In this document: positions 1-15,900 of the stretch, piece by piece
How positions within the stretch are numbered: the stretch's first letter is position 1
Layout: every line of letters begins with the position of its first letter
Source of the DNA: Chamaecrista fasciculata
Taxonomy: Eukaryota > Streptophyta > Magnoliopsida > Fabales > Fabaceae
Length of the DNA stretch: 64,000 bases
Direction: 5' to 3'
NCBI GenBank assembly: GCA_003254925.1
Contig: QANZ01051397.1
Location: 69,827 to 133,826 of the forward strand
The notes under the pieces: generated by a model
Databases searched by the model: none
Told to the model about the DNA's origin: nothing
Seen by the model: only the letters and a program-made list of their open reading frames with translations
Translations under genes and position numbers: made by a program

Positions 1-3000
1 AAAAATCATAAGTGGGCGAGATCGGGGCCGCAAAGCGAAAAATTTGAAGGTAATTTTGGTGTGAGCTTAGATGGTCGTATGCTAACTTGTCTTTCTATGA
101 CTTCACTGAATGTTTTGTTTATTTCTAATATAGATATCTGCTGGACAGCCAGGTTCTGGAGGTCTTTGGTCATTATTCGAAGACCAGGTTATTTGTAGTT
201 TCTCTGCTATCTTACACTTTTCCTTATGTCCTGTTCGGTACAAGTATTCTAACTTCTATTGCGATGACTAGGATAAAAGGCTTACCTTCTTCATTCCCCT
301 TGTTGCAGGCCCTTGTTGTCCTGGTACATGATTTGGGTCCAAATTGGGAGCTTATAAGTGACGCGATCAACAGTGCTCTTCATTACAGGGTACTGATATA
401 TGAATAGACTTATTTGTTGAAATAAAACTCCAGGAATTTTTGTTTTTCTGAACTTTTTTTTGTGGATAAATTAGAAGATAAATACAGAGTAAGTTATTTA
501 TTTAGTGTGATCAAAGTTGTCAAGATCGAGATCTTATTTGAGATTGAAATAGGTACAAGATAGATTGAATCTTAAGATCGGGTCGTGAATTGTAAGATGT
601 TACTATTTTTAAAAAATTAATATCTATATATATATATAAAGTAGCATAATATATTAAATGTAGAAAACAAATATATCTAAATATCAGGTTTATCCATATA
701 GTAATTATCATTATCTTCCATGACACCGTTTCCTACATTATGATAAATCTCAAAAACATAAATAATGCCTATAGGTTTAATATTTTTCACTTGTTGAACT
801 TCAAATATATTATCTTGTACTTTTCTACCCTTGTCTTCACCTTCTATTAATCAATCATAAGGAAAAATGTCTTTCTAGTTAAACTCAAACTTTCTTATAT
901 TTGTAGCATTTTAATCATTCAGTTTCTCATTACATATCATAAGGACTAAGTCATTAATCTTTATTTGGTGCAAACAATTCCTTATATTAAAAAATACATA
1001 GCATTGATCCTACGATGCAAAATCGCTATCCTATTATAATCCTACCAAAAAATGATCATGTATAAGATCAGGAAAGAAAATTGCAATTGCTTGCAAGGCA
1101 AGTGATCTTAACAACACTGAGTGTGATACTCTATTGCCTATTGAAAATATTCATCTTAAAATGTCAACTCTCACCATTTTCTCCTCATCTGGAACCTAAA
1201 AGATAGGCAGCCATACATACCCTTTGGGAACAAGATTTTAGCAATTGTGAAACTGATGTTGAATATGCCATCAGGTTGAAACTGGAAAGGACCTGTCTGA
1301 TGCTGTATTCATTTGGAAACTGTTTACTCTCGTATTATTTTTTTTCAATTCTATTTGGATTTGATTATTTTGGTTGTAATGGATTCTTTGCTGACGACAT
1401 ATAGTCTTGTGGCATTTCTAGAGTTTCTTTCGGAAGCCAAAAGAATGCAAGGACCGTCATAAGATCTTAATGGATAGAAATGCAGGCGATGGTGTAGATA
1501 GTGCTGAAGATTCAGGGTCTTCTCAGTCTTATCCATCTACGCTTCCTGGAATTCCAAAGGCAGGAGTCCTTGATCAAAATTTCATTATTTATTTCTTAAA
1601 TTTATAGACAATGATGAAATTGTATCTATTGGCCTAAGCTTTGAGGTTTCATTGTTTAATTTAGCAGGGCAGTGCCAGGCAGTTGTTTCAACGATTGCAA
1701 GGCCCTATGGAGGAGGACACCATCAAGTCTCATTTTGAGAAAATTATTAAGATAGGACCGAAGCAACATTGCCACAGGAATCAGGTTTGAACCCAAAGCG
1801 TTATGTCAATTGTATTTATGATCAACTAGTTCCATGATCTTGAGTTTTGTTTTCTCCTTGCTACATTTCTAACTATTTCTCATTTTATGTATGATTTTTC
1901 TGAATATTCTTCTAACCCTGTTGCACCTTTTGAGTTTTGATTTATATTTTAAATCATTAGAATGCAAGTGTGGCTCTATTAGTTCAGGCTTTGGGCTTTC
2001 TTCTTTGTGGTTAGTTAGGCTAAATATTGTGATACAGTAATCAGTAATGCATAATTTTGGGAGATATTTTGTACTAAGTAATCCCAGGAGAGGTGTAGCT
2101 AGATAAATGGTATCATTGATTGCATACTATGTTTAAGCTGCTTGTTATCTTGTGGCTGCTGGGGGCTAGAGAAGGTTTATGATATAATTTGGTGGCTATG
2201 ACCTGATCTCCTTGGGTTTAAGTGGCAGTTGGGCTTTTATTTACCCTGAAAGGAAATAGTATACCTTAATTTCCTTTGAGTTAAGTATTTACCAATTTTT
2301 TCCTGTATTATGTAGCATGCACATTTCTGGCCAAAGAAAAAAAATGTAGCACATTGCATTCAGGTTTATTATTGCAAAAATGTATTTAGAAACGTGACTT
2401 TTAAAGATATGCAGTATTGTTTCCTCTTTTTTGATGGCTGCTCTTGGAACTGAAATGAATTTGCAATTTTCTATGATAATTCTTACCATGGGTATTTGGT
2501 GGTTTCTGAAAGCTTATTGGTCCTGGCATTCTTCATTTACTTTCTTGCTTAATGAATATATGTTTTTAGTACCTTTGCACTTCCTTCTTCTTTTAATTTC
2601 TTTTTATACTTGAGAACTGGCCCCTGCTATATCTATACTGATAGTGGTTTAATTGCTTGATATTTTCACATATGTGGTTAGTCAACTTACTATATTGTTG
2701 TAAAATGTGGTTGTGTACCAAATGCAACTCTTCTTGTTAACTGAAGCCTTTTTGGTATTATCCCTTTAATTTTCTTTGGTAGTATCTTGTTATCAGTGAC
2801 AAGATTAAGTTAGTGATGACTAATGAGTGGTCTGATTGTTTGGAAAGAGTATTATGTGCATGTAGTTATGACTTATAAGCAGCCCTGTCGCGATGGGGGA
2901 TCTGAAAAGTCAACTACATTGTTTCAATCCTCTTACATTTCATAACTTGATTCTAGTCAGACATTTTTTTTTGATTTAATGCAGAATGATATTCAGGATT

Positions 3001-4785
3001 TGAAACAAATAACTCCTGTACATAATTCACATGTCATTGCTCTCTCTGAAGTCTGCCCAAACAACCTAACTGGAGGTCTTTTAACGTAAGTTCTGTGTTA
3101 CTTTAGTTTTTTGGGTAGTGATAAATGAATTTTTAAAATTCCCACGCCACTTGCTATTATAGTCTACTTTAGTGATAAGATAGGATTTAGTTTTATGTTG
3201 TAAATTCCAGATTTGGCTTTTCTTTTTTATCTCATTTGGCACAAGGATGTTAATGGTTTGTTTTATGGATGAAGGCCGCTTGATCTTTGTGATATAAATG
3301 CACCACCGCCAGATACCCTGTCCCTTGGGTATCAAGGACCTCATGCTGGTGGTTTGGTATTACCAAATCAAGGGTCTGCAACGACAGTACTTCCTACTTC
3401 TGGGGTAAATTCCTTGCTTTCAGCATCTTCTGGTATGGTTTTTGGTAATAACTTGCCATCACCATCAGGTCCAGCTACTGCTTCTGTCAGGTATGCAGTT
3501 TATATAGCTGGAGATTATTGCTGTGCATGTGTTTGTGTGTATATATATATAATACTCATGAGTCATATCTTTGTATGTGTGTGTGTGCGTTGCAACTTTA
3601 GTTTCTCAAGTCAATGAATGGGCACTAAATCTATTTTCTGGGACAGCAGATATGCTGTTCCAAGAACGTCGCCTTTATCTGTTGACGAGCAGCAGAAAAT
3701 TCCACCATATAATCCAATGTCATCTGGAAGAAATGTTCAGCAATCTGGTGTGTCTGTTCCTGCATCTCTTGCAGGAAGTGATCGTAGTGTTCGAATGCCC
3801 CCTGGTGGAAATGGCATGGGTGTGCTTGGTGGGCTTAATAGAAGTATGGCAATGTCAAGGCCAGGGTTTCAAGGAATGGCATCATCGTCTATGATGAGTT
3901 CGGGGAGCGTGCTATCCTCTAATATGGTGGGGATACCAACCCCTGTAAATATGCACCCTGGAGTTGGTTCTGGACAAGGCAACTCGATGCTGAGACCTCG
4001 TGAGGCACTACATATGATGAGGGTGAGAAGTGTTCCTATTCCATCTGTTTAGGATTCAGTTTAATAGGTGACATTATTTAGACGGACTTTTGACATTGAA
4101 ATTTTTAATCATTCACCAATTAAGAGGTCCTTACTATCTGACTCATTCACAGCAATAATCTCCAGCTATATAAGAAAGTTTGAGTTAGGTATGGCTCTTT
4201 AGGTCCTTACTATCTGGCTCACCAATTAAGAGGCACATAAGTTTTTTAAAAAGTTTTCTTTATATTCTCTCTCCTATGGGTGGTCATAGAAATTTTTGTT
4301 TGCCACATTTCTTATTTTTAATGGTAAACTTGATAGCAAAAATATTAAAAAAAAATTTACACGAGTCTAGTCCTTCTAGTTTTCACCCCTTCCCACCCTT
4401 CCCCCTATTTTGTTGACATTTGATGCGAAGCCGTTTCATATTTTACCAATAATTTTTCTGTTGTTGCTAGCCTGCCCATAAATCAGAACATCAAAGGCAA
4501 ATGGTGGTTCCAGAGCCTCAGATGCAGGCCACCCAAGGGAATAGCCAAGGTAATCCCGCTTTCAGTGGGTTGAGTTCTGCCTTTAATAATCAGACAACTC
4601 CACCACCTGTTCAACCATACCCGCGACAGGCACAGCAGCCACATCAGTTGTCCCAGCAACAGTCACATCTCAGCAACCTTCATTCTCATCTTCAAGGACC
4701 AAATCATACTACAAATTCCCACCAAGCCTTTGCTCTCCGATTGGCAAAGGAAAGACAGCTACAACAGCGGCGATATCTGCAGCAC

Positions 4786-4816
<31 letters not shown>

Positions 4817-6129
4817 TTGCAGCATCAAATCCATCGGTACCCCATGTCCAGGCACAGTCTCAACTTCCCATGTCATCAACTCTCAGTTCTCAGGTTCAAT
4901 CGCAAAATTCATCTCAGTCAGTATCCCTCCCCCCTGTAACACCTTCATCCCCGTTGACTCCAACGTCATCTCTAAACCAGCAGCAGAAACATAACCTGCC
5001 ACAACATGGGTTCAGTAGGAGTCCTGGTGCTAGTGGGTTGAATAATCAAGCAGTGAAGCAAAGACAAAGACAGTTGCAGCAGCAGCAGCAATATCAACAA
5101 ACTAGTAGGCAGCATCCTAATCAGCGGCAGCATCCACAGTCACAACAGCAGCCTAAACTTCATAAGGGAATAGGAAAAGGAAATATGTTGGTCCAACATA
5201 ATATGTCTGTGGATTCTCCTCATATAAATGGACCTTCGGTGCCTCTAGGAAGCCAAAATATGGAGAAAGGGGATCAAATCGCAAACATGATGCCGGGTCA
5301 AAACTTATATCCTGTATCTGGTTTAAACCCAACTCAACCATCAAAGCCATTGGGTCCTACTTATTCTTCAAATAATTCCCAGTTGCAGCAGAATCTTCAT
5401 TCAGGGCCCACAACAACTTCATCAAAGCATCTTCAGCCGGCGGTATCACCTTCTGATAATAGTGCTCAGCGACCAGTTCCATCAGGTCATATATTGACTC
5501 CACCACAGGCTTCTGCTCCACAAGCTGTTCTTGCTTCTAACAATCCTGAGCTGACACAACAACCTCAGCCACAGTCTAAGAAAATTAATCAAACTCAATC
5601 AGATGTTCAGAGAATATTGCAACAGAACCGTCTCATGCATTCTGAGTCATCTATCGAGCCTCAATTTGATTTGAAACTAGATCAGCCGCCGACAAACAAT
5701 GCTTCTCAGATTAGTGCAAGCACTACAGTGACTCAGGGTTGTATCGAATCATCTGGTGTGGCACCAGTTATTCTCAATCCAACCACTCAAGATAGTTCCT
5801 TGGGAACCGCACCTGCTGGAAATTCAGCTGGCAGTGAGCCGCTTCCAACTATCAGTCAAGGGCTAGGCCCTAGACAGTTATCATTTAGCATGCCTTCTCA
5901 TGTACATAACTCTGGGGCACAGTGGCAGCAGCAACCACTGTCTAAACCATCTTCATCACAACCTATACTATCCCAACAGCCATATCAACCACCAGAACAG
6001 CATCGACAGGAGCTAGAACATCATTCACCCAAACGTGTGGCTTTGCAAGATGAACCTCAGCAACAATTGCAACATCTGCAACCAGGGCAGAACAGTTTGT
6101 TCGCCTGTCCTAACTCTAAGGGGGAATAA
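1..6129 (+). CDS. EAF1: EAF1-like chromatin modification protein (NuA4 HAT scaffold), 3' part
   Basis: Only the C-terminal part lies in the window; the HSA-domain part is off the left edge. Exons: <1-49, 134-187, 309-389, 1422-1559, 1668-1784, 2985-3085, 3275-3490, 3650-4022, 4471-6129; phases agree at every junction and give about 928 residues. A SANT/Myb-like domain spans exons 2-4 (SLFEDQALVVLVHDLGPNWE, then a KECKDRHKIL motif). It is followed by SARQLFQRLQGPMEEDTIKS and a long Ser/Gln/Pro-rich low-complexity tail with a polyglutamine run. This order is that of plant EAF1A/EAF1B, the nuclear scaffold of the NuA4 histone H4/H2A acetyltransferase complex; SANT domains bind histone tails. The intron after 1559 starts with GC (GC-AG intron), and the acceptor before 3650 is a CAGCAG tandem. 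The final exon ends in TAA at 6127-6129. Assignment is by remembered protein similarity and is strong; paralogue A or B cannot be told. Confidence 0.93.
4786..4815 (+). repeat. CAG/CAA polyglutamine tract in EAF1
   Basis: Ten codons of mixed CAG and CAA encode an uninterrupted glutamine run in the last EAF1 exon. A second, shorter CAG run lies near 5077-5091. Mixed codons usually make such tracts less slippage-prone than pure CAG. Confidence 0.9.
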
Positions 6130-9766
<3,637 letters not shown>

Positions 9767-9994
9767 AAATAAATTTCCTATTTGCCTTTCGGGTGGAGGA
9801 TCAAACACTTGTAGTAATTTTGTAAATGAGCCCCATTATCTTTTAATTTCTTATATCAGACTCTTCACGTTGTTTGTGCCAATTATTATACCATTACTTC
9901 CATTCCAATCATTTGCATGTATTCACAGACATTTAAAAGAAAAAGAATAAACTTCTTCACAACCCCACTAGAAATTTCAAACAAAGTGATCACA

Positions 9995-12900
9995 ATGGAT
10001 AAACAAATATCAAATCATTCTGTTCAAGACAATCATCCTCTCATAGCCAAACATTTCAATCCTAGAAGGTACAATAATTTGGCTTTTGATTTATTTTATC
10101 TTGAGTTTTTGTGATTGATTAACTCATATTTCTTGTGATGTATGTTGAATGGAATATTAACGTTTGTATATATATTGGTTTTTCTGGGTTTCTTAAAGAT
10201 ATCAAGTTGAAGTGTTTGAAGTTGCAAAGAATAAAAACACTATTGCAGTGTTAGAGACTGGTGCTGGAAAGACTATGATTGCAGTGATGCTTATTAGGCA
10301 TTTTGGTGGATTTATCAAATCCACAGCCCACAAGAAATTATTGATTGTTTTCTTAGCTCCCACAGTTCATCTTGTAAATCAGGTATCTCCTTAATTTCAT
10401 TTAATTTAATTTGTACTTCCATTTAATGTTTTGCTAAAATTTTGATGCACATATATTGCCAAGTTAATATAAGAGTAAACCTAACTTTTTTATTCTTGAA
10501 TTTGTTCTAAAACTATGATTTAGTCTTTAGATACTGAAAATATACTTTAGTTCCTGATTTTTTTATAAACTCATTGACTATTTGGTCTTTGGAACGTTAT
10601 ATGTGAGGACTAAATAGTTTGTGTTTATAAGAAAATCAAGGACTAAAAAATGTATTTTCAATATTCAAGGATTAAATCGTAATTTTGGGAAAAATTTAAA
10701 ACTAAAAAGTAAGTTCTCTCTTAATATAAAGTATAGTAAACTGAAAACAGGGAAAATTATATGGTAGAAAAAACTGTATTTTAGCAGAGTTATTGAGAAC
10801 GTGGTGTTACTAATTTTATGTATGTGTGCAGCAATTTGGGGTGATTAGAGAATACACAGATTTGGCAGTGGAAGAATATCATGGAGCTAAGGGAATAGAT
10901 GAATGGAGTTCAGATTGCTGGCAAAAGGAAATTGAACACCATCATGTAAGTTAGAATTGGATTTAATGTGGTTCAAATATTAACCAAAAAAATAATTATT
11001 ATATATTATTAAAATGTAACATAATTATGAGCTAAATATAAACTTTTAAATCATAAGATTATATATATATATATTCGAAATTAAAAAAAAAAAAACTAGA
11101 AAAGTTTGAACTGTTTGATTTAAAATGTCACATTGTGTCTTCAGTAATATTCAACTGTAAAACTCACTCTGTTTTGTAAGGTAGTTCAAGTTAATTTTAC
11201 TTAAGTAATCATGTTCCAAATTTTGCTTCAGAATATTATATTACACATACCGCATTCTTGATAATAATTAGACTTAAACAACATTTATATAACATTCAAA
11301 GGTTTCCCATATATATTGTAGTTTCAAATTAAATTGTGTTTTCAAATTTCTAGTACTCTCAATATTTCTACATGTATAGTGTATATGATATATATATTCT
11401 CTTTCGATATGTTCATACAGGTAATGGTGATGACACCACAAATTATGTTGGATGGCTTAAGAAAGGCATTCTTCAAAATGGAAACAGTCACTTTGTTGGT
11501 GATTGATGAATGTCATCGTGCTACAGGGAACCATCCTTACGTTAAAATAATGAAGGTTAATACCAGATTTGGCTACCAAATATTTATATACAAATATATA
11601 TATGCTAAAGTGCTTTTTTGGGGCCATATCTTTTGGTCATGTGTAGAATTGGTTCCATATCTTTGCAAAAAGTTTTATCGTTAATCTCACAATGTGGAAC
11701 TTTTTGCAATGATATAGGACCAATTCCACAGCCTGACCAAAAGATGTAGGACCAATTTTGCAACTTGAACAAAAGATATGGAATCAAAAGTGTAACAAAA
11801 AAAGATTTGGAACCATTGAGATCTGAGTACAAGATATGAGACTAAAAGTGCACTTTGACCAATGTATATGTATACTTGTCTTCTTATATTTAGAGGGAGT
11901 ACTTACAACCTTATATAATGTTTTTCTGTCAGGAATTTTATCACACTTCTAGTCACAAGCCAAAAATTTTTGGAATGACAGCATCACCTGTAGTTGGAAA
12001 GGGTAAGAACTAAGAATTACTTTGAGTTCCAAGTTTTTGGAATGTCGCATTGTGTCTTCATTCAGAAGGCTCATTAATCTACTAATTAAGAAATATAATG
12101 CTGTTAAGATTGTAAGATCTTATGATCTTGCAAGCATTTTTCACTTCTGATCTTGTATAGGATCGAATTTCAGTAGGATCTGACTATGATTATGATTTTG
12201 CAAAGCCAGATAATAGGATTGTCTTGTAAGATTGTAACATCGTACCACTAGACCTATTTCACAAATGACTCTATTAAAATGTTCTTCAACAATTCCCAAA
12301 GCCAAATAATATCATGGAAGCAGAAGATGATGATAATATGGATAAAAATAGTATTTAAATGTACTTTCTAAGTTTTTGTATCAATATTTAATTTACTGAC
12401 TTATGAATTTTGTTTATGTACTTTTAGTGCTGTATTTGAAAAGTTATATGGTTTCTAAGAATAACTTTTTGCATCAGTTATCTCATCCAACATGGACTGC
12501 AAAGCTCAGATGTCTTCTCTTGAAAGAATTTTGGACTCTAAGGTGATGTTCATAGATTAATTAGTACATTACATGTATCATCCATTAATTACAAGGTTTA
12601 TGGATCATTTTCAAAACTCTCAAACGTTGTCTTGCAGATTTATACTATTAAGGACAGGACCGAAATAGAAATATGTGTGCCCTCTGCAAAAGGAACTTGT
12701 ACATTCTATGATCAGGCACAATTTCCCTATCAGAATCTAAAACTAAAGATGGAAGCTTTATGGTCTGAGGTACGTTGGGGCCCAGATAGTAATAAAAATG
12801 AGCAAACCTATTTTTTGGTCTGTGAATTTGTCCTAAAATTGCGATTGAGTCCCTGCATATTAGAATTATACTTTTTGGTTCTTGAGTTTTTGACAAACGT

Positions 12901-15900
12901 TGACTATTTAGTCCTTGGGATGTTATCAGTTGGGACAAAATAGTTGGTGTTTGTAAAAAAAAAGGGACCAAAAAGCATATTTCTAATATTTAGAGACTAA
13001 GTCATAGTTTCCTGACAAATTTAAGGACTAAAAAGTATGTTTTCTCTAATAAAAATTGGTCCTCAAAATGGTATAAGAGCCTTTGATTAAGTTGTTAGTA
13101 GAATATGTAATTTCTTCATTTAGCAACTTATAAGCTTCTGTGTAAGTGTTCCTTGGAACTTTATGACAGTAATACACATATGCCTTCATCCATAGACACA
13201 ATCTCAGATGTATGAACAACAAATTGATACACGTGTTTGTGATTTCAATATCTATATAAATGTGTAGATAGAAGAACATAGTATTAATTATCATATTACT
13301 TCTATTTTTTGTTGAACATGAAAGGATATAGTGTGAAACCCTTTTCTGCTTTGACAGTTTGATGCCTTATTTCTGAGAGTGCAAAACTCAGTGGAAAGCC
13401 AATACAAAGATATTGATCACAAACTTGAGAAGATGAGAAAACGATTGTCTAATGACTACTTAAAGATTTTGTATTGCCTTGACGATCTTGGCCTTACATG
13501 TGCTTATGAGGTATGTTCATAGTCCTCAGAGAATAATTAAGTGCACTAGTTTAAAAATCAAAAGATATTCAGTATGGATATACCATTTTAGATAATAAGG
13601 AAGCACAAAAATATTTTGATTAATAAGTATATGAACAGTATACGCAACACTGAAGCTTAAAATTGTAATTTTATTGATTTTACAATTATATATAATAATA
13701 TTTAAATCCTTTATTTGGTTACCCTTAAAGTAATTACATAGCCAATCTCTTTGGTAGTTTTATAAGTGATTTTTTCATCTCCTCACTAATTATGAACTGT
13801 TTGTTGGCTTAATTTCAGGTACTGTTTTTACAACTTTACCATAAGTTTTAAGCAAAAACATGACAGATTGATATGTATTTCAGCTCAACACTATATGATT
13901 GAGTCTTTTAACAAGTTTTCTCCATATGTCATACATTCTCTAAACTAATAAATTTGTATAGCTGTATTCTAGTTGTTTACTGTGATTACTTTGCAAACCT
14001 TAAGTTTTTTTTTTCCACCTCATCCATAGGCTGCTCGATTCTTTCTAGAGAACAGAACTAATCCTCAAGAGGAATGTCAACTTGATAAAGAAATTCGTTT
14101 GAAGCATGAACACTTTTTCAATGAATTGGTGCAAATACTAGAGGCATATTTTCAGACTGGTATGTTTGTAAGTGGAATTTTTTTTTCAACGTGTTTGTAG
14201 CTTTTTGACAATTTTTATATCATCTGTAGTTCTTTTTGTTTCTCTTTTCTTTCTTAATAATTCCATGAAGGTGTCACAAGTTTTTTGTTGATAATTTACA
14301 ATTATACTGACAAAAATTCCATATATATATATATTAATTTCATGAAAAGATTGTTTTAGACATTTTTAGTGGAGAAAATTAAGATCCTTATCACTTGAGT
14401 ACTTGACATAGCCCTTAAGACCTTCTGCTAAAATTCTCAATTTGTTACAAATAAGCAAGAAGATTTGTAGAAACTCATTTTTTTTTTTTTATTTAACTGG
14501 TGCATTTCACATTTGTTTTAGGCCTTGCATTCTGAGAAATTTGGTTTATCTTCATTCTTCCCAGGCATTAACAATTTTGGGGATTCTGAATATGACCTTG
14601 TAAAGGCAGTAGAATTGGGATACATTTCTCCAAAATTACATGAATTACTACAAATTTTCAAATCATTTGGGTAAGTCTATTATTTAATAACCCTTATCAA
14701 TGTGTATGGCATAATGACCATCATCATCTTTTCATTGCAGAGAAAGTAATGATATGCTGTGCCTCATATTTGTTGAAAGAATTGTTACAGCAAAAGTCAT
14801 TGAAAGACTTGTGAAGAAAGTTAAGTTCTTGTCCCATTTTACTGTCTCATATCTAACTGGAAGCAACAGTTCTCTTGATTCAGTGGCACCAAAGATGCAG
14901 AAAGAAATCTTATGGTTATTTTCCCAAGGAAAGGTATCGATCGAAAAATATTTTTTCGCATTAGCCTGAGTCTTTTGTGTTGAACAACCTTTATACATTA
15001 TGTTGGAGAAAGGAAGAGGAATTTATTTCAACTCAATTTCTTTATGTGCTACTTAACTTACTTGACTTGCTTCTTAAAGGATGTTCCATATAATACCATT
15101 TATTTGAACTTATACAACATGAAAATATAAAAAAGACTGATTCCAACATATAGGTTAATCTACTATTTGCAACTGATGTTGTTGAGGAGGGAATTCATGT
15201 GTCAAACTGCTCATGTGTCATTCGTTTCGATCTGCCCAAGACAGTTCGTAGTTATGTTCAGTCAAGGGGACGAGTTAGACAAAATGATTCTCAATTTATC
15301 ATCATGCTCGAAAGGTACTAAATTTCTATTCCTTAACATACAAGAAAGAGAGAAATCTATTTGTAATTATAAATTAGGTCAAGTATAAGAATGGTTCAAC
15401 CAATACAAGTTGAGCCTACTAGTCATAAACACTTATATTAAGATATAAGATTTGCATGCCAATATATTCAGAGTGATTTTTATTCTTTTTTTTTTTTGTG
15501 TCATTCTTATCTCTGTTAAAAGAATAAAAATAACTAATCACTACAAGTTCTACAGGGAAAATGTGAAGCAGAGAAATCAACTGTTTGATATTATTAAGAG
15601 TGAATATTCAATGGCAGATACAGCAATAAACGGAGAACTTGGTTCTTCTGTTTTGGCACCCTATAGGACTGCGGAAATAAATGCATATTACGTCGATGCA
15701 ACGGGTGCATGTGTTACTGCAGATTCTAGTGTTAGTCTAATCCATAAATATTGTGAAAAGCTTCCTGGTGATAGGTATAAATTCTTTGACCTTGTCAATG
15801 ACATAATAAACATTATCTGCTGCTGCCTTTATCTTTGGTATTTTTTAGGTTAATTTGCATAAAACTCTCCTGGTCTTCAGTGGCTTTGCCAAAAACTATC

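Noticed and set aside
12632-12971. Frames on both strands running through DCL3 exon 7 into the MITE
   Set aside because: The plus-strand frame is exon 7 read past its GT donor; the minus-strand frame is its shadow plus transposon sequence.
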